A stretch of 64,000 bases of DNA, taken from NCBI GenBank assembly GCA_024195585.1, contig SWBL01000114.1:1-64000 (forward strand), read 5' to 3'. The translations under genes were made by a program, and so were the position numbers. The notes below the pieces were generated by a model. It was not told the DNA's origin. It ran no database searches and worked only from the letters and a program-made list of their open reading frames with translations. Shown here piece after piece: positions 56,434-64,000 of the stretch; the first letter of the stretch is position 1, and each line of letters opens with the position of its first letter. The stretch is from Aureobasidium sp. EXF-3400. Its lineage: Eukaryota; Ascomycota; Dothideomycetes; Dothideales; Saccotheciaceae.

Positions 56434-57061
56434 TGTGGTATGTGTGGGAATAAAATGGAATTCAAAGACTCGAGAAACTCCCCGCTTCATGCATACAAAG
56501 ATGGCCACAGCGAAGCCGAGGTCGGCCAAGAAGCTTCCCCAGTGCAAGAAAGTCATCACCGAGGGCCGCCGGTCTACTACTGCCAACTATAGAAAACATG
56601 TGATGTAGTCTGTTCATCCAGACTTAAGCATGTTTATGATCGTAGGAAAGACTGCTCATTGATCGTGCTCAGTTCCTGAGTCTATAGTTCATAGTGTTGC
56701 TATAGGGAAGGAATGATTTATGTCTGTCGTGCTTCGGTCTGGTTCTACCGGAGACATTCTTTCAGAGACAGTCTTTGATGGGATCCATACACGAGAGGTA
56801 CTATTACACATATCCAAACAACCTCAATCGGCCGAGTCCAGCAACATATCCTCAGGTTTCATCGCACTTGATTGAGGTGTTCAAACATTCACTTTGCGGC
56901 CCTCAGTGAAGGATATAGCTGCGGCTAAAGTCCGGCTTCCATGGTCTGCGGAGGAGCAAAGCGCGGAGGATTGGACGCGTCGGGCCCTGTCCATACCAAG
57001 TCATAACTCCATCCATTAATTCATCCACACACGCGTTTGAACTTCTCCGCACTGTCGCATC
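56434..57061. promoter_or_regulatory. Shared upstream region of ETF-alpha (-) and RSC8 (+)
   Basis: 628 bp between divergent starts. The ETF side holds two CCGAGG hexamers at 56516-56521 and 56559-56564. A frame continuing upstream of the ETF-alpha start is not treated as coding. Confidence 0.5.
56516..56564 (-). promoter_or_regulatory. Pair of FarA/FarB-type CCTCGG elements upstream of ETF-alpha
   Basis: CCGAGG on the plus strand reads CCTCGG in the orientation of the ETF gene, at 56516-56521 and 56559-56564. Same hexamer and spacing class as upstream of the thiolase gene. A six-base motif is common by chance, so the support is the pairing and the metabolic link. Confidence 0.45.
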
Positions 57062-59278
57062 ATGGATTCTCTTGCAAGCGAGGACACTGTCAATGCGCCC
57101 GGTGCTGTGTCTGATGAAATGATTCACGCCGAAAACCAACAGATCGAGGAACAGCAGCAGGAAGCTCAAGGTACACCAACTCGTCGACCAACAGCTTTGC
57201 GCCCAACACTAACTCGGCCGCACAGATGCCGAGGACACGTCAATCGTCGAAGACACCAACACTACATCGCCGTCGGATAAGCCGCTGCCGCTGGACGCGC
57301 CTGATGGCCCTCCTGCCGACGCCGATGGACAACAGGGCGACGACGAGGACATGGCCGATGCCGACGGTAAGGACGTCGCAGAAACCGCCGAGGATGCTAT
57401 GGACGTCACACAAGCCCAGGACACACAGCAACAAACAAAGACACAAGCCGAGGCATCGGCTCGCTCACACCTGATTGAGCAAACCCACGCCATCATCCTG
57501 CCTTCATACAGCGCCTGGTTCGACATGCACCAAATACACAACCTCGAACGCAAGGCTTTGCCAGAGTTCTTCAACTCGCGCAATCGCTCAAAGACCCCCG
57601 CCGTCTACAAGGACTACCGCGACTTTATGATCAACACATACCGCCTCAACCCTCAAGAATACCTGACAGTCACTGCGTGCCGTCGCAACTTGGCTGGCGA
57701 TGTTTGCGCAATCATGCGCCTTCACGCCTTCCTCGAGCAGTGGGGCTTGATCAACTACCAGGTACGCTTACTCCTCGCACACCACTTGACCGTCATCAAA
57801 CTGACCACCTCTAGATCGACCCTGACACTCGCCCTTCTAACATCGCTCCCCCATTCACCGGCCACTTCCGCATCACCGCCGACACTCCCCGCGGCCTGCA
57901 GCCCCACCAACCTGCTCCCAACGCAACAGTCACCGCTGGACGCGCCAACCCTGGTACCGACCGCCTAGCAAGTGCAACCCCTGCCATCAAGTCCGACTTG
58001 AACCTGGAAGTCAGACGCAACATCTACGAGTCCACTGGAAAGGACCTAAGCGCAAAACAGGAGAACGGCACCGACCTCGAAGAATCACTCAAACAGCCCG
58101 GCAAGCAATACTTCTGCTATTCGTGCGGCAAGGACTGCACTCGCGTGCGCTACCACAACGCAAAGGCCCCTCCAGCATCAGTTGCCGGAAAGAACGGTGC
58201 TCTGCTCAAGTTCGACCTCTGCCCCTCATGTTTCATGGAGGGTAGATACCCCAACTCGACTGGTCCCGCTGACTACACCAAGCTGGAGAATGAAAAATAC
58301 ACAACTATCGCTGATCGCGAGGCTCCCTGGGCCGACTCGGAATTGTTGCTATTGCTCGAAGGTCTGGAGCTGTTTGACGAGAACTGGGAACAGATTGCCA
58401 ACCACGTCGGAAGCCGTACAAGAGAAGAGTGTGTGCTCAAGTTCTTGCAGCTCGAGATTGAGGACAAGTACCTCGAGGGTGAGGACACAGTTGATGGTGC
58501 ATCAAACAACCTGGGTTTCCTGAGCAATGGTCGTGTTCCTTTCTCACAAGCAGACAACCCGGTCATGTCTGTCATGAGCTTCCTCGCCGGTCTGGCTGAC
58601 CCCACAGTGGCAGCTGTTGCAGCTGGCAAGACAGTGGAACAGATGAGAAAGCAACTTCGCAACACTCTGGAGAAGGATTCGACATCTTCAGACGCAGAAA
58701 AGGAGAAAGAGACTTCTGCAGAACAGCCAGAAGCATCGAAAGACGACGACTCGATGGAGGTTGACCCCAAGCCCGCAACCGAGAAGCAATCCGCAAGCCC
58801 TAAGCCCCTGAAGGAGGAATCCAAGGACACAGCATCTTCACCAGCCACTTTGGCTCTCAGTCTCACAGCCGCTCGTTCCTCAGCTCTGGCCTCACACACC
58901 GAACGCCACGTGAGCTCGCTAGTCTCTTCAGCCGTCAATCTACACATGCAAAAACTGGAGCTCAAGCTGCAACAGTTTGACGAAATGGAGACTCTACTGC
59001 AGACAGAGCGCAGAGATCTGGAACGTCAACGTCAACGCCTCTTCTTCGATCGCCTGCAGTTCAAGCGCAGAGTCGCCGACGTCGAGACCAAATTCGCCAG
59101 CATGGGTGTTGCTGTCGAGAGCGATGTCAGAGCAGCCGCCCAAGGCGAAGCCGAAGACAAAGGCGACAAGCTGGGTGTTGCAGGAACTTCAGAAGGTGCC
59201 GCAGCTGTTGCTCAACAAACTGACGATGTCAAGCCTGCCAGTGCAGAAGAGGCTGGATACAAGACTGCCGAGATGTAG
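57062..59278 (+). CDS. RSC8: SWI3/RSC8-type chromatin remodelling subunit
   Basis: Three exons, 57062-57170, 57226-57761 and 57815-59278; 702 aa. Core scaffold subunit of RSC/SWI-SNF complexes in the nucleus. An acidic N-terminus (1-130) is followed by the SWIRM domain (about 135-225: [20 protein letters not shown], then [20 protein letters not shown] and [10 protein letters not shown]), a ZZ-like zinc finger ([10 protein letters not shown] ... LCPSCF), the SANT domain ([34 protein letters not shown]) and a C-terminal leucine/arginine coiled coil ([19 protein letters not shown]). Exon 2 ends exactly at the SWIRM boundary. Pezizomycotina usually have one protein serving both RSC and SWI/SNF, so RSC8 versus SWI3 cannot be split by sequence. 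Confidence 0.94.
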
Positions 59279-60689
59279 GAAAACCTTGGACAGTTTCGCA
59301 TGGTGTATTCGGCGGCTGGGTGGCGTTCTGAGCGGGTCGAGGTCAGTCCTGGACATTGATTCTTTCTGGGTACAATGACCTTTCTTCTTCTTTTATCTCT
59401 TTTGACCAGTTGAGGGTTTCGTTTCCGAATTGCTAGGTACCCTTATCATAAAATTACCAATACAGTTAACAATTTTGATCAGCATATTCGTTGTGTGTAA
59501 TGTGAAATAGGTTTAGTATGGTTTGCGATGGAGTACACTCTCAACGATACATCTTTTCACGCACTCATCGAGCCAATGTGTCTTTTAGAAAGCGTCCATT
59601 GAGAACGAGGTCGGTCAATCTGTACCTCAACTTCATCTCTTTGATCACAAATCGCCCACTTTCTTTGATTCCACTAGGGTCATGGCTTTTTCTTGTACTT
59701 CTAATGCTAATTGACAAGAAGAGTCTTCTCATCGCTTCTCTCTGCTGATGGAAACATGAGACGAATACTGCAAGGTCGTCCGAGTCTATTCCCTATGACA
59801 TTACCCTCGATATTTGTTTTCTAGAAGCCCATCAGTGTCTTGGAGGATTGAACGCGTCTCTTGCCCCGTTTTCCTAGGTCGAGACAATCTAGTCCAGTTC
59901 AATTACTTGAAGATCCGGTGTTTGAGCTTTTCGTTACAGTACCCATCTCTTTGGCGTACTCTCCGGAACTAGAATTTCTGTATCTGTTTCACTCGATGGT
60001 TGTCATCACAAGTTTTCCAATCTTATGGCGGTTAACGAGATATTTTGTGGCGAGGATTGTTATCAACTGCATCTCACAATTTACCGGAGATTTGGATGCC
60101 TGGAATATGTGCGGTGGAATCCTGAGCTCTTTTTCTCGAAGCAGCGTAAAACTTGCGAGAGGATGGCTTAAGTTTGCAAGGAATTGTGGTGCATGTAGAT
60201 TTCAACACATGGTTGATCTTCAGCATATGCTTTCTTTATCTCATTTGATGGCGAGGATCGAAGGATTGTTGGATTGAAACATGGTTTCTTCTCACTTGAT
60301 GCTTTGTCTGATTGGTGTGATATTACAGACTGAGGTTCACACTTGGCATTCTTGGATGAGGGTTGATTGGCAATTTGGTAGCTAACTCTTGACTGAATTT
60401 GTGTCATAAGGTTGCACTATAGCTCTATATCAAATAGTAAGTCTATAATATCACTACTCTGGATATCATTAGGTGTATCGTTCGACTCTTCTTGAGACTA
60501 TCAATAAATTCATGTGAAGATTAGACTCGATGGCCTTTGTGCCTTTCTACAGTGGAGACATCGCTATGAAGCATTATGAGAAAAGTGTGTGAGTTACAGA
60601 ATTAGCCAGGAGGCCATGACTATGCCAAACAATACCGCGCTTTATGATACTTGGAAAACATCCATAAACTATTACTGACACTTTTACAA
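59279..60689. other. Gene-poor convergent interval
   Basis: 1.4 kb between convergent stops, AT-richer than the flanks. A frame at 59861-60277 (138 codons, no ATG start) is hydrophobic in parts but has no recognised domain. I see nothing I can support. Confidence 0.5.
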
Positions 60690-61520
60690 CTACTGAATCA
60701 TGGCTGCCAGCTCGTCCGATGTCCTCACGATCTCGATGATTGGAGCCGAGGCGTGAGGGACGGCTTGAGGCTTCTCCAATCTCAGACGAACGCTGGTCTC
60801 TCGTGATGACAGAGGGCCGTAGTTCATCTTCAGGACTTTGAGCACATAGATGGCCAACGACTCTAGGGTTTCAAAGTCTGTGGGCTCAATTGCCTGGTCG
60901 ACGTGTAAGTATGGACTGGAACAAATGCAGGGATGGTGGATCTTTCTTACCTGAGTAAGGATTCTCTCGAGCTCAGTATACGACTCGGAGTCATCTGCCT
61001 GGATCCTGTCTATCCACACACTGACAAACAGCTTCTGCTTTGCAGTCCGCTCATTGTCGTTGACACCAATCAAGGTAGGAATAAAGACACGAGATAGATG
61101 CAAAACTCTACCGGTATCCTCTTCATCCTCGACAAAATAAACATAATTGACATAATCACCCAGCAAACTCGCTTTGGGCAGCTTGATCTCAATCTGACAG
61201 GATTGAACCAGAGCAGCGCCGGGCGGGGTCTCGAGGATGGTTTGATGTATACGGTGAGCCAAGTTATCCAGAGTCTCCCATTCTTGGACTGGTTTCAAGG
61301 AGCGCAGGTTTTTGGAAAGCAGACCGTAGTGCATGGTGCTTTCATCGAGAGCATCTTGGTTTGCGGCAGTGTCGAAGCCTTGACGGAACGAGAGAGAGAC
61401 GGAGAGAAGAACTGGTTGTTGTTTCTCACGGCCCCAGGCGTCGATGGCGCTTTTGGGGGCGTATTGCAGAGAGAGGTCTTCGACTCTGATGCCGTCACGA
61501 CACCATGGTTGGCCGTACAT
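60690..61520 (-). CDS. Two-module dihydroneopterin aldolase (FolB) family protein
   Basis: Two exons, 61520-60951 and 60893-60690; 257 aa. FolB enzymes make 6-hydroxymethyl-dihydropterin for folate synthesis. Two FolB-like halves are visible. The first (about 8-120) has IRVEDLSLQYAPKSA, then LDNLAHRIHQTIL and IEIKLPKASLLG. The second (about 138-250) has FIPTLIGVNDNERTAKQKLFVSVWID, ETLESLAIYVLKVL and RLEKPQAVPHA. Each ends with a K-P region where the catalytic Lys lies in the family. Fungi normally carry FolB as part of the trifunctional Fol1 protein; this one has no pyrophosphokinase or pteroate synthase domain. The 57-nt intron is a multiple of three and has no stop, so an unspliced 276-aa form could exist. 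Whether it is an active aldolase is open. Confidence 0.87.
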   Translation of the reverse strand: MYGQPWCRDGIRVEDLSLQYAPKSAIDAWGREKQQPVLLSVSLSFRQGFDTAANQDALDESTMHYGLLSKNLRSLKPVQEWETLDNLAHRIHQTILETPPGAALVQSCQIEIKLPKASLLGDYVNYVYFVEDEEDTGRVLHLSRVFIPTLIGVNDNERTAKQKLFVSVWIDRIQADDSESYTELERILTQVRKIHHPCICSSPYLHVDQAIEPTDFETLESLAIYVLKVLKMNYGPLSSRETSVRLRLEKPQAVPHASAPIIEIVRTSDELAAMIQ

Positions 61521-61837
61521 ATTTTTGGAAGTGATTGTTATTTGGTTGAGAACGGGTGGTGAGACGTCCGTGACTGTTTTTGAGTGATGTATCTAGTCGG
61601 TTGCAGTTGCCGGTTCTGTATATGCGCAGGTGTTTGTCGGAGGGGCTCTTGGCGCGGTGTTCTAGAGGTTTCGGTAGAGCTCGACGAGAAATATACAAGT
61701 CCGAGCCCTGGTCTGCCCTGTGAATAGCTGCTAGCTACATAGTCAACTCTCTTCACATTTCCACATAGTGATATTTCACTCATCGATTGTTTCGTTTCTT
61801 TTGATACCCCCTTGCTTTTACGAATCACAGTGTAATC
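61521..61837. promoter_or_regulatory. Shared upstream region of the FolB gene (-) and STI1 (+)
   Basis: 317 bp between divergent starts, with a heat-shock-like element at 61660-61672 and stress-response pentamers at 61641-61645 and 61808-61812. No other feature is seen. Confidence 0.55.
61660..61672 (+). promoter_or_regulatory. Heat-shock-element-like site upstream of STI1
   Basis: TTCTAGAGGTTTC matches the three-unit element TTCnnGAAnnTTC at 8 of 9 fixed positions (GAG for GAA), 166 bp before the STI1 ATG. STI1 genes in fungi are Hsf1 targets. AGGGG (61641) and CCCCT (61808) pentamers fit the Msn2-type stress element. Confidence 0.5.
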
Positions 61838-63693
61838 ATGGCCGACGCACTCAAAGCTGAAGGCAACAAGCTGTTTGCCGCAAAGGACTTCCAGGCCGCT
61901 GCGTAAGTTGCTTTCTGATCACATGCTTGCGTCTTCCCATTGCTGACAGACACACAGTCAGAAGTTCGGCGAGGCAATCGAACTCGACCCCAGCAACCAC
62001 GTCCTGTACTCGAACCGCTCTGGCGCATACGCATCACTGAGAGATTGGGAGAAGGCCCTGGAAGATGCCACAAAGACGACCGAGATCAAGCCCGACTGGG
62101 CCAAGGGTTGGGGCAGAAAGGGTGCTGCCCTCCACGGCATGGGCAACCTTGGTGAGTCCATCTCATTCCGACCAACACGCCCAAGCATCTGAAGCTGACT
62201 GTCTTGCAGTCGACGCCACAGACGCTTTCGAAAAGGCTGTAGAGCTCGACCCCAACAACGCCCAAGCAAAATCTGGTCTCGAGGCCGTCAGACGTGCCAT
62301 CCAGGCTGAGGCAGATGCCGACGGCGCCGACTCAACCGGCGGACTCGGCAACATGTTCAACGACCCCCAAATGATCCAGAAGCTCGCCGCCAACCCCAAG
62401 ACCGCCCCGCTGCTCGGCGATGCCGCCTTCATGCAGAAGCTCAACCAGATGAAGTCCAACCCCAATATGATGGGCGAGGCCATGCAAGACCCGCGTTTCC
62501 TGCAGGTCATGAGTGTTCTGCTCGGTATCGACATGTCTTTTGCCGACCCTTCGCAACAGCAACAACAGCAGGGCGGCCAGCAGAGAGGAGAGGTCGAGGA
62601 AGATGTCCCCATGCCAGACGCCAAACCCAGCCAACCCGAACCCGCAAAGGCCCCTGAGCCGGAACCAGAGCCCGAAGATGAGGAGGCAGTTGCGCAAAAG
62701 AAGGCAAAGGAGGAGGCAGACAAGGAGAAGGCTCTCGGAACTGAGAACTACAAGAAGAGACAGTTTGATGCTGCCATCGAGCACTACACCAAGGCCTGGG
62801 ACCTGTACAAGGACATTACCTACCTCACCAACCTCGGTGCTGCCAAGTTCGAGAAGGGCGACTACGAGGGTGCTATCGAGGCTTGCAAGAAGGCCGTCGA
62901 GCACGGTCGTGAGGTCTTTGCCGACTTCAAGCTCATCGCAAAGGCTTTCGGTCGTATTGGTACCTCATACGAAAAGATGGGCGACCTCCCCAACGCCATC
63001 GACAACTACCAGAGATCGCTTACCGAACACCGTACCCCCGACGTCCTCGCTAAGCTGCGCGCTGCTGAGAAGGCCAAGATCAAGGCCGAGAGAGATGCCT
63101 ACCTGGACCCCGCAAAGGCCGAGGAGGCTCGCGAGCTCGGAAACTTGAAGTTCAAGGAGGCAGACTGGCCCGCTGCCGTCGAGGCCTACACCGAGATGAT
63201 CAAGCGCGCACCCGAAGACCCCCGTGGTTACTCGAACCGTGCCGCTTGTTTGATCAAGCTGCTCACTTTCCCTGCCGCCGTCGACGACTGCAACATCGCC
63301 ATAACCAAAGACGAGAACTTCATCCGCGCCTACCTCCGCAAGGCCCAGGCCCTCTTCGCCATGCGCGAGCACAGCAAGGTTATTGACGTCTGCAACGAAG
63401 CCATGGCCCACGACAAGGACGGCAAGAACGCCCGCGAGATTGAGCAACAGATGCAAAAGGCCATCCAGGCGCAGTACAGCGCTCAAGATGGCGAGACCGA
63501 GGAGGAGACCATGGAGCGTATCCAGCGTGATCCTGAGATCTTGTCCATCCTGCAAGACCCCATCATGCAATCTATTCTGCAGCAAGCCAAGGGCGACCCG
63601 GCTGCTCTGCAGGAGCACATGAAGAACCCTGGTATCAAGACAAAGGTCCAGAAGCTCATGGCTGCTGGTGTCATTCGTGTTGGTGGCCGTTAA
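61838..63693 (+). CDS. STI1: Hsp70/Hsp90 co-chaperone Sti1 (Hop)
   Basis: Three exons, 61838-61902, 61958-62151 and 62210-63693; 580 aa. It bridges Hsp70 and Hsp90 for client transfer in the cytosol. Domain order is the full family layout: TPR1 (about 1-115, [15 protein letters not shown]), DP1 (about 135-197, [16 protein letters not shown]), an acidic Pro/Glu linker, TPR2A (about 250-370, [19 protein letters not shown]), TPR2B (about 390-505, [16 protein letters not shown]) and DP2 (about 517-575, [17 protein letters not shown]). It ends GVIRVGGR like other Sti1 proteins. Length matches the family (about 580-590 aa). The upstream region has a heat-shock-like element. Confidence 0.97.
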
Positions 63694-63906
63694 GTCTAAT
63701 GCCTGTTCCCTTTTCTCGTATCTGTCGATTTTGCAGCGTTTTTTCTCCATCACAAAATTCATAGCAACACATATTCGATGACCGTTTCATGACACTCCTT
63801 TCATTCATATTCTTGCAGTGAGAAGGTTCTAATTTGGTTTGAACTCTTGTGTCATTACATTGAAGCCATAGAAAACATCGCCTCATTATCATCCCCAAGC
63901 ATCCCT

Positions 63907-64000
63907 CTAAGAAGGAGCCTTGTACCCCTCCACATCAGTACTAGTACTCAACTTCTCAAACTTCTTAACATTCTCCCTGTACTGATCCAACTTCTCATTG
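63907..64000 (-). CDS. 3' end of an unidentified gene (partial)
   Basis: The minus strand is open from the window edge to a TAG at 63907-63909, encoding NEKLDQYRENVKKF and ending VEGYKAPS. The codons are like those of neighbouring genes and the peptide is charged and helical. Most of the gene lies outside the window and I cannot name it. It is convergent with STI1, 213 bp apart. Confidence 0.6.
   Translation of the reverse strand, partial: NEKLDQYRENVKKFEKLSTSTDVEGYKAPS

Noticed and set aside
56077..56586. N-terminal extension of ETF-alpha upstream of 56433
   Set aside because: The frame is open further upstream, but the ATG at 56433 gives a standard mitochondrial presequence and family length; the extension would bury it.
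59861..60277. 138-codon partly hydrophobic frame
   Set aside because: No ATG start at the frame's beginning, no family resemblance, and AT-rich context typical of a 3' intergenic region.
1..64000. CRISPR arrays, riboswitches, bacterial operons, rRNA or tRNA genes
   Set aside because: Nothing with regular spacers or recognisable RNA-gene signatures was seen; gene structure is eukaryotic throughout. A tRNAscan/Infernal run would be decisive for small RNAs.

Overview
The window is nuclear DNA from a filamentous ascomycete (Pezizomycotina; probably Dothideomycetes, which is an inference from gene content and style, not a proof). Genes sit on both strands, one transcript each. Most are broken by one to five short introns, usually 50-90 nt, with GTAAGT- or GTGAGT-like donors and CAG/TAG acceptors. 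Several products are typical of filamentous fungi: a BYS1/thaumatin-like secreted protein, an MHYT-domain hybrid histidine kinase, a PTS2-type peroxisomal thiolase and a fungal P-type cation ATPase. There are no bacterial-style operons, no rRNA or tRNA gene that I could recognise, and no intact transposon.

Layout. 1-1.2 kb: no recognisable gene, one strong inverted repeat. 1.2-10.7 kb: EAF3 chromatin factor (-), FAD-dependent amine-oxidase-like protein (-), VTI1 SNARE (+), alpha/beta hydrolase (-), RCC1-repeat protein (+), RBR-type E3 ubiquitin ligase (+). 10.7-12.7 kb: a 15-bp minisatellite and a broken-looking coding remnant. 12.7-16.2 kb: P-type cation ATPase (+). 16.2-23 kb: gene-poor, carrying only a BYS1-like secreted protein; 21.6-23 kb is AT-rich, full of stops, and may be RIP-decayed. 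23-32.7 kb: eIF5B (-), SRP68 (-), PPR protein (+). 33.7-39.2 kb: MHYT hybrid histidine kinase (+), peroxisomal 3-ketoacyl-CoA thiolase (+). 39.2-43.3 kb: an orphan zinc-finger/Gln-rich protein (-) and a DNA polymerase iota homologue (-). 43.9-50.6 kb: MFS sugar transporter, sphingosine-1-phosphate lyase and type II PI 4-kinase (all +). 51.4-59.3 kb: SNF2/RING helicase (+), ETF-alpha (-), RSC8/SWI3-type remodeller subunit (+). 60.7-64 kb: two-module FolB protein (-), STI1 co-chaperone (+), and the 3' end of an unidentified gene (-).

Most of this is housekeeping: chromatin (EAF3, SNF2/RING, RSC8), translation and secretion (eIF5B, SRP68), membrane traffic and lipids (VTI1, LSB6, DPL1), fatty-acid oxidation (POT1-type thiolase, ETF-alpha), folate-type chemistry (FolB) and protein folding (STI1). 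Six head-to-head pairs share intergenic regions of about 0.3-0.65 kb. Two beta-oxidation-related genes 19 kb apart, thiolase and ETF-alpha, each carry two CCTCGG hexamers (the FarA/FarB-type element) just upstream. STI1 has a near-consensus heat-shock element and stress-response pentamers.

I see no clear evidence of a wholly new multi-gene system. The observations most worth following are the E3 ligase with two Rcat-like modules, a hidden first exon of the SNF2/RING helicase, an MHYT kinase whose sensor is split by a long linker, an ATPase with TGEV in place of TGES, a two-module FolB protein with a frame-neutral 57-nt intron, an orphan zinc-finger protein, and the coding remnant at 11.4-11.7 kb.
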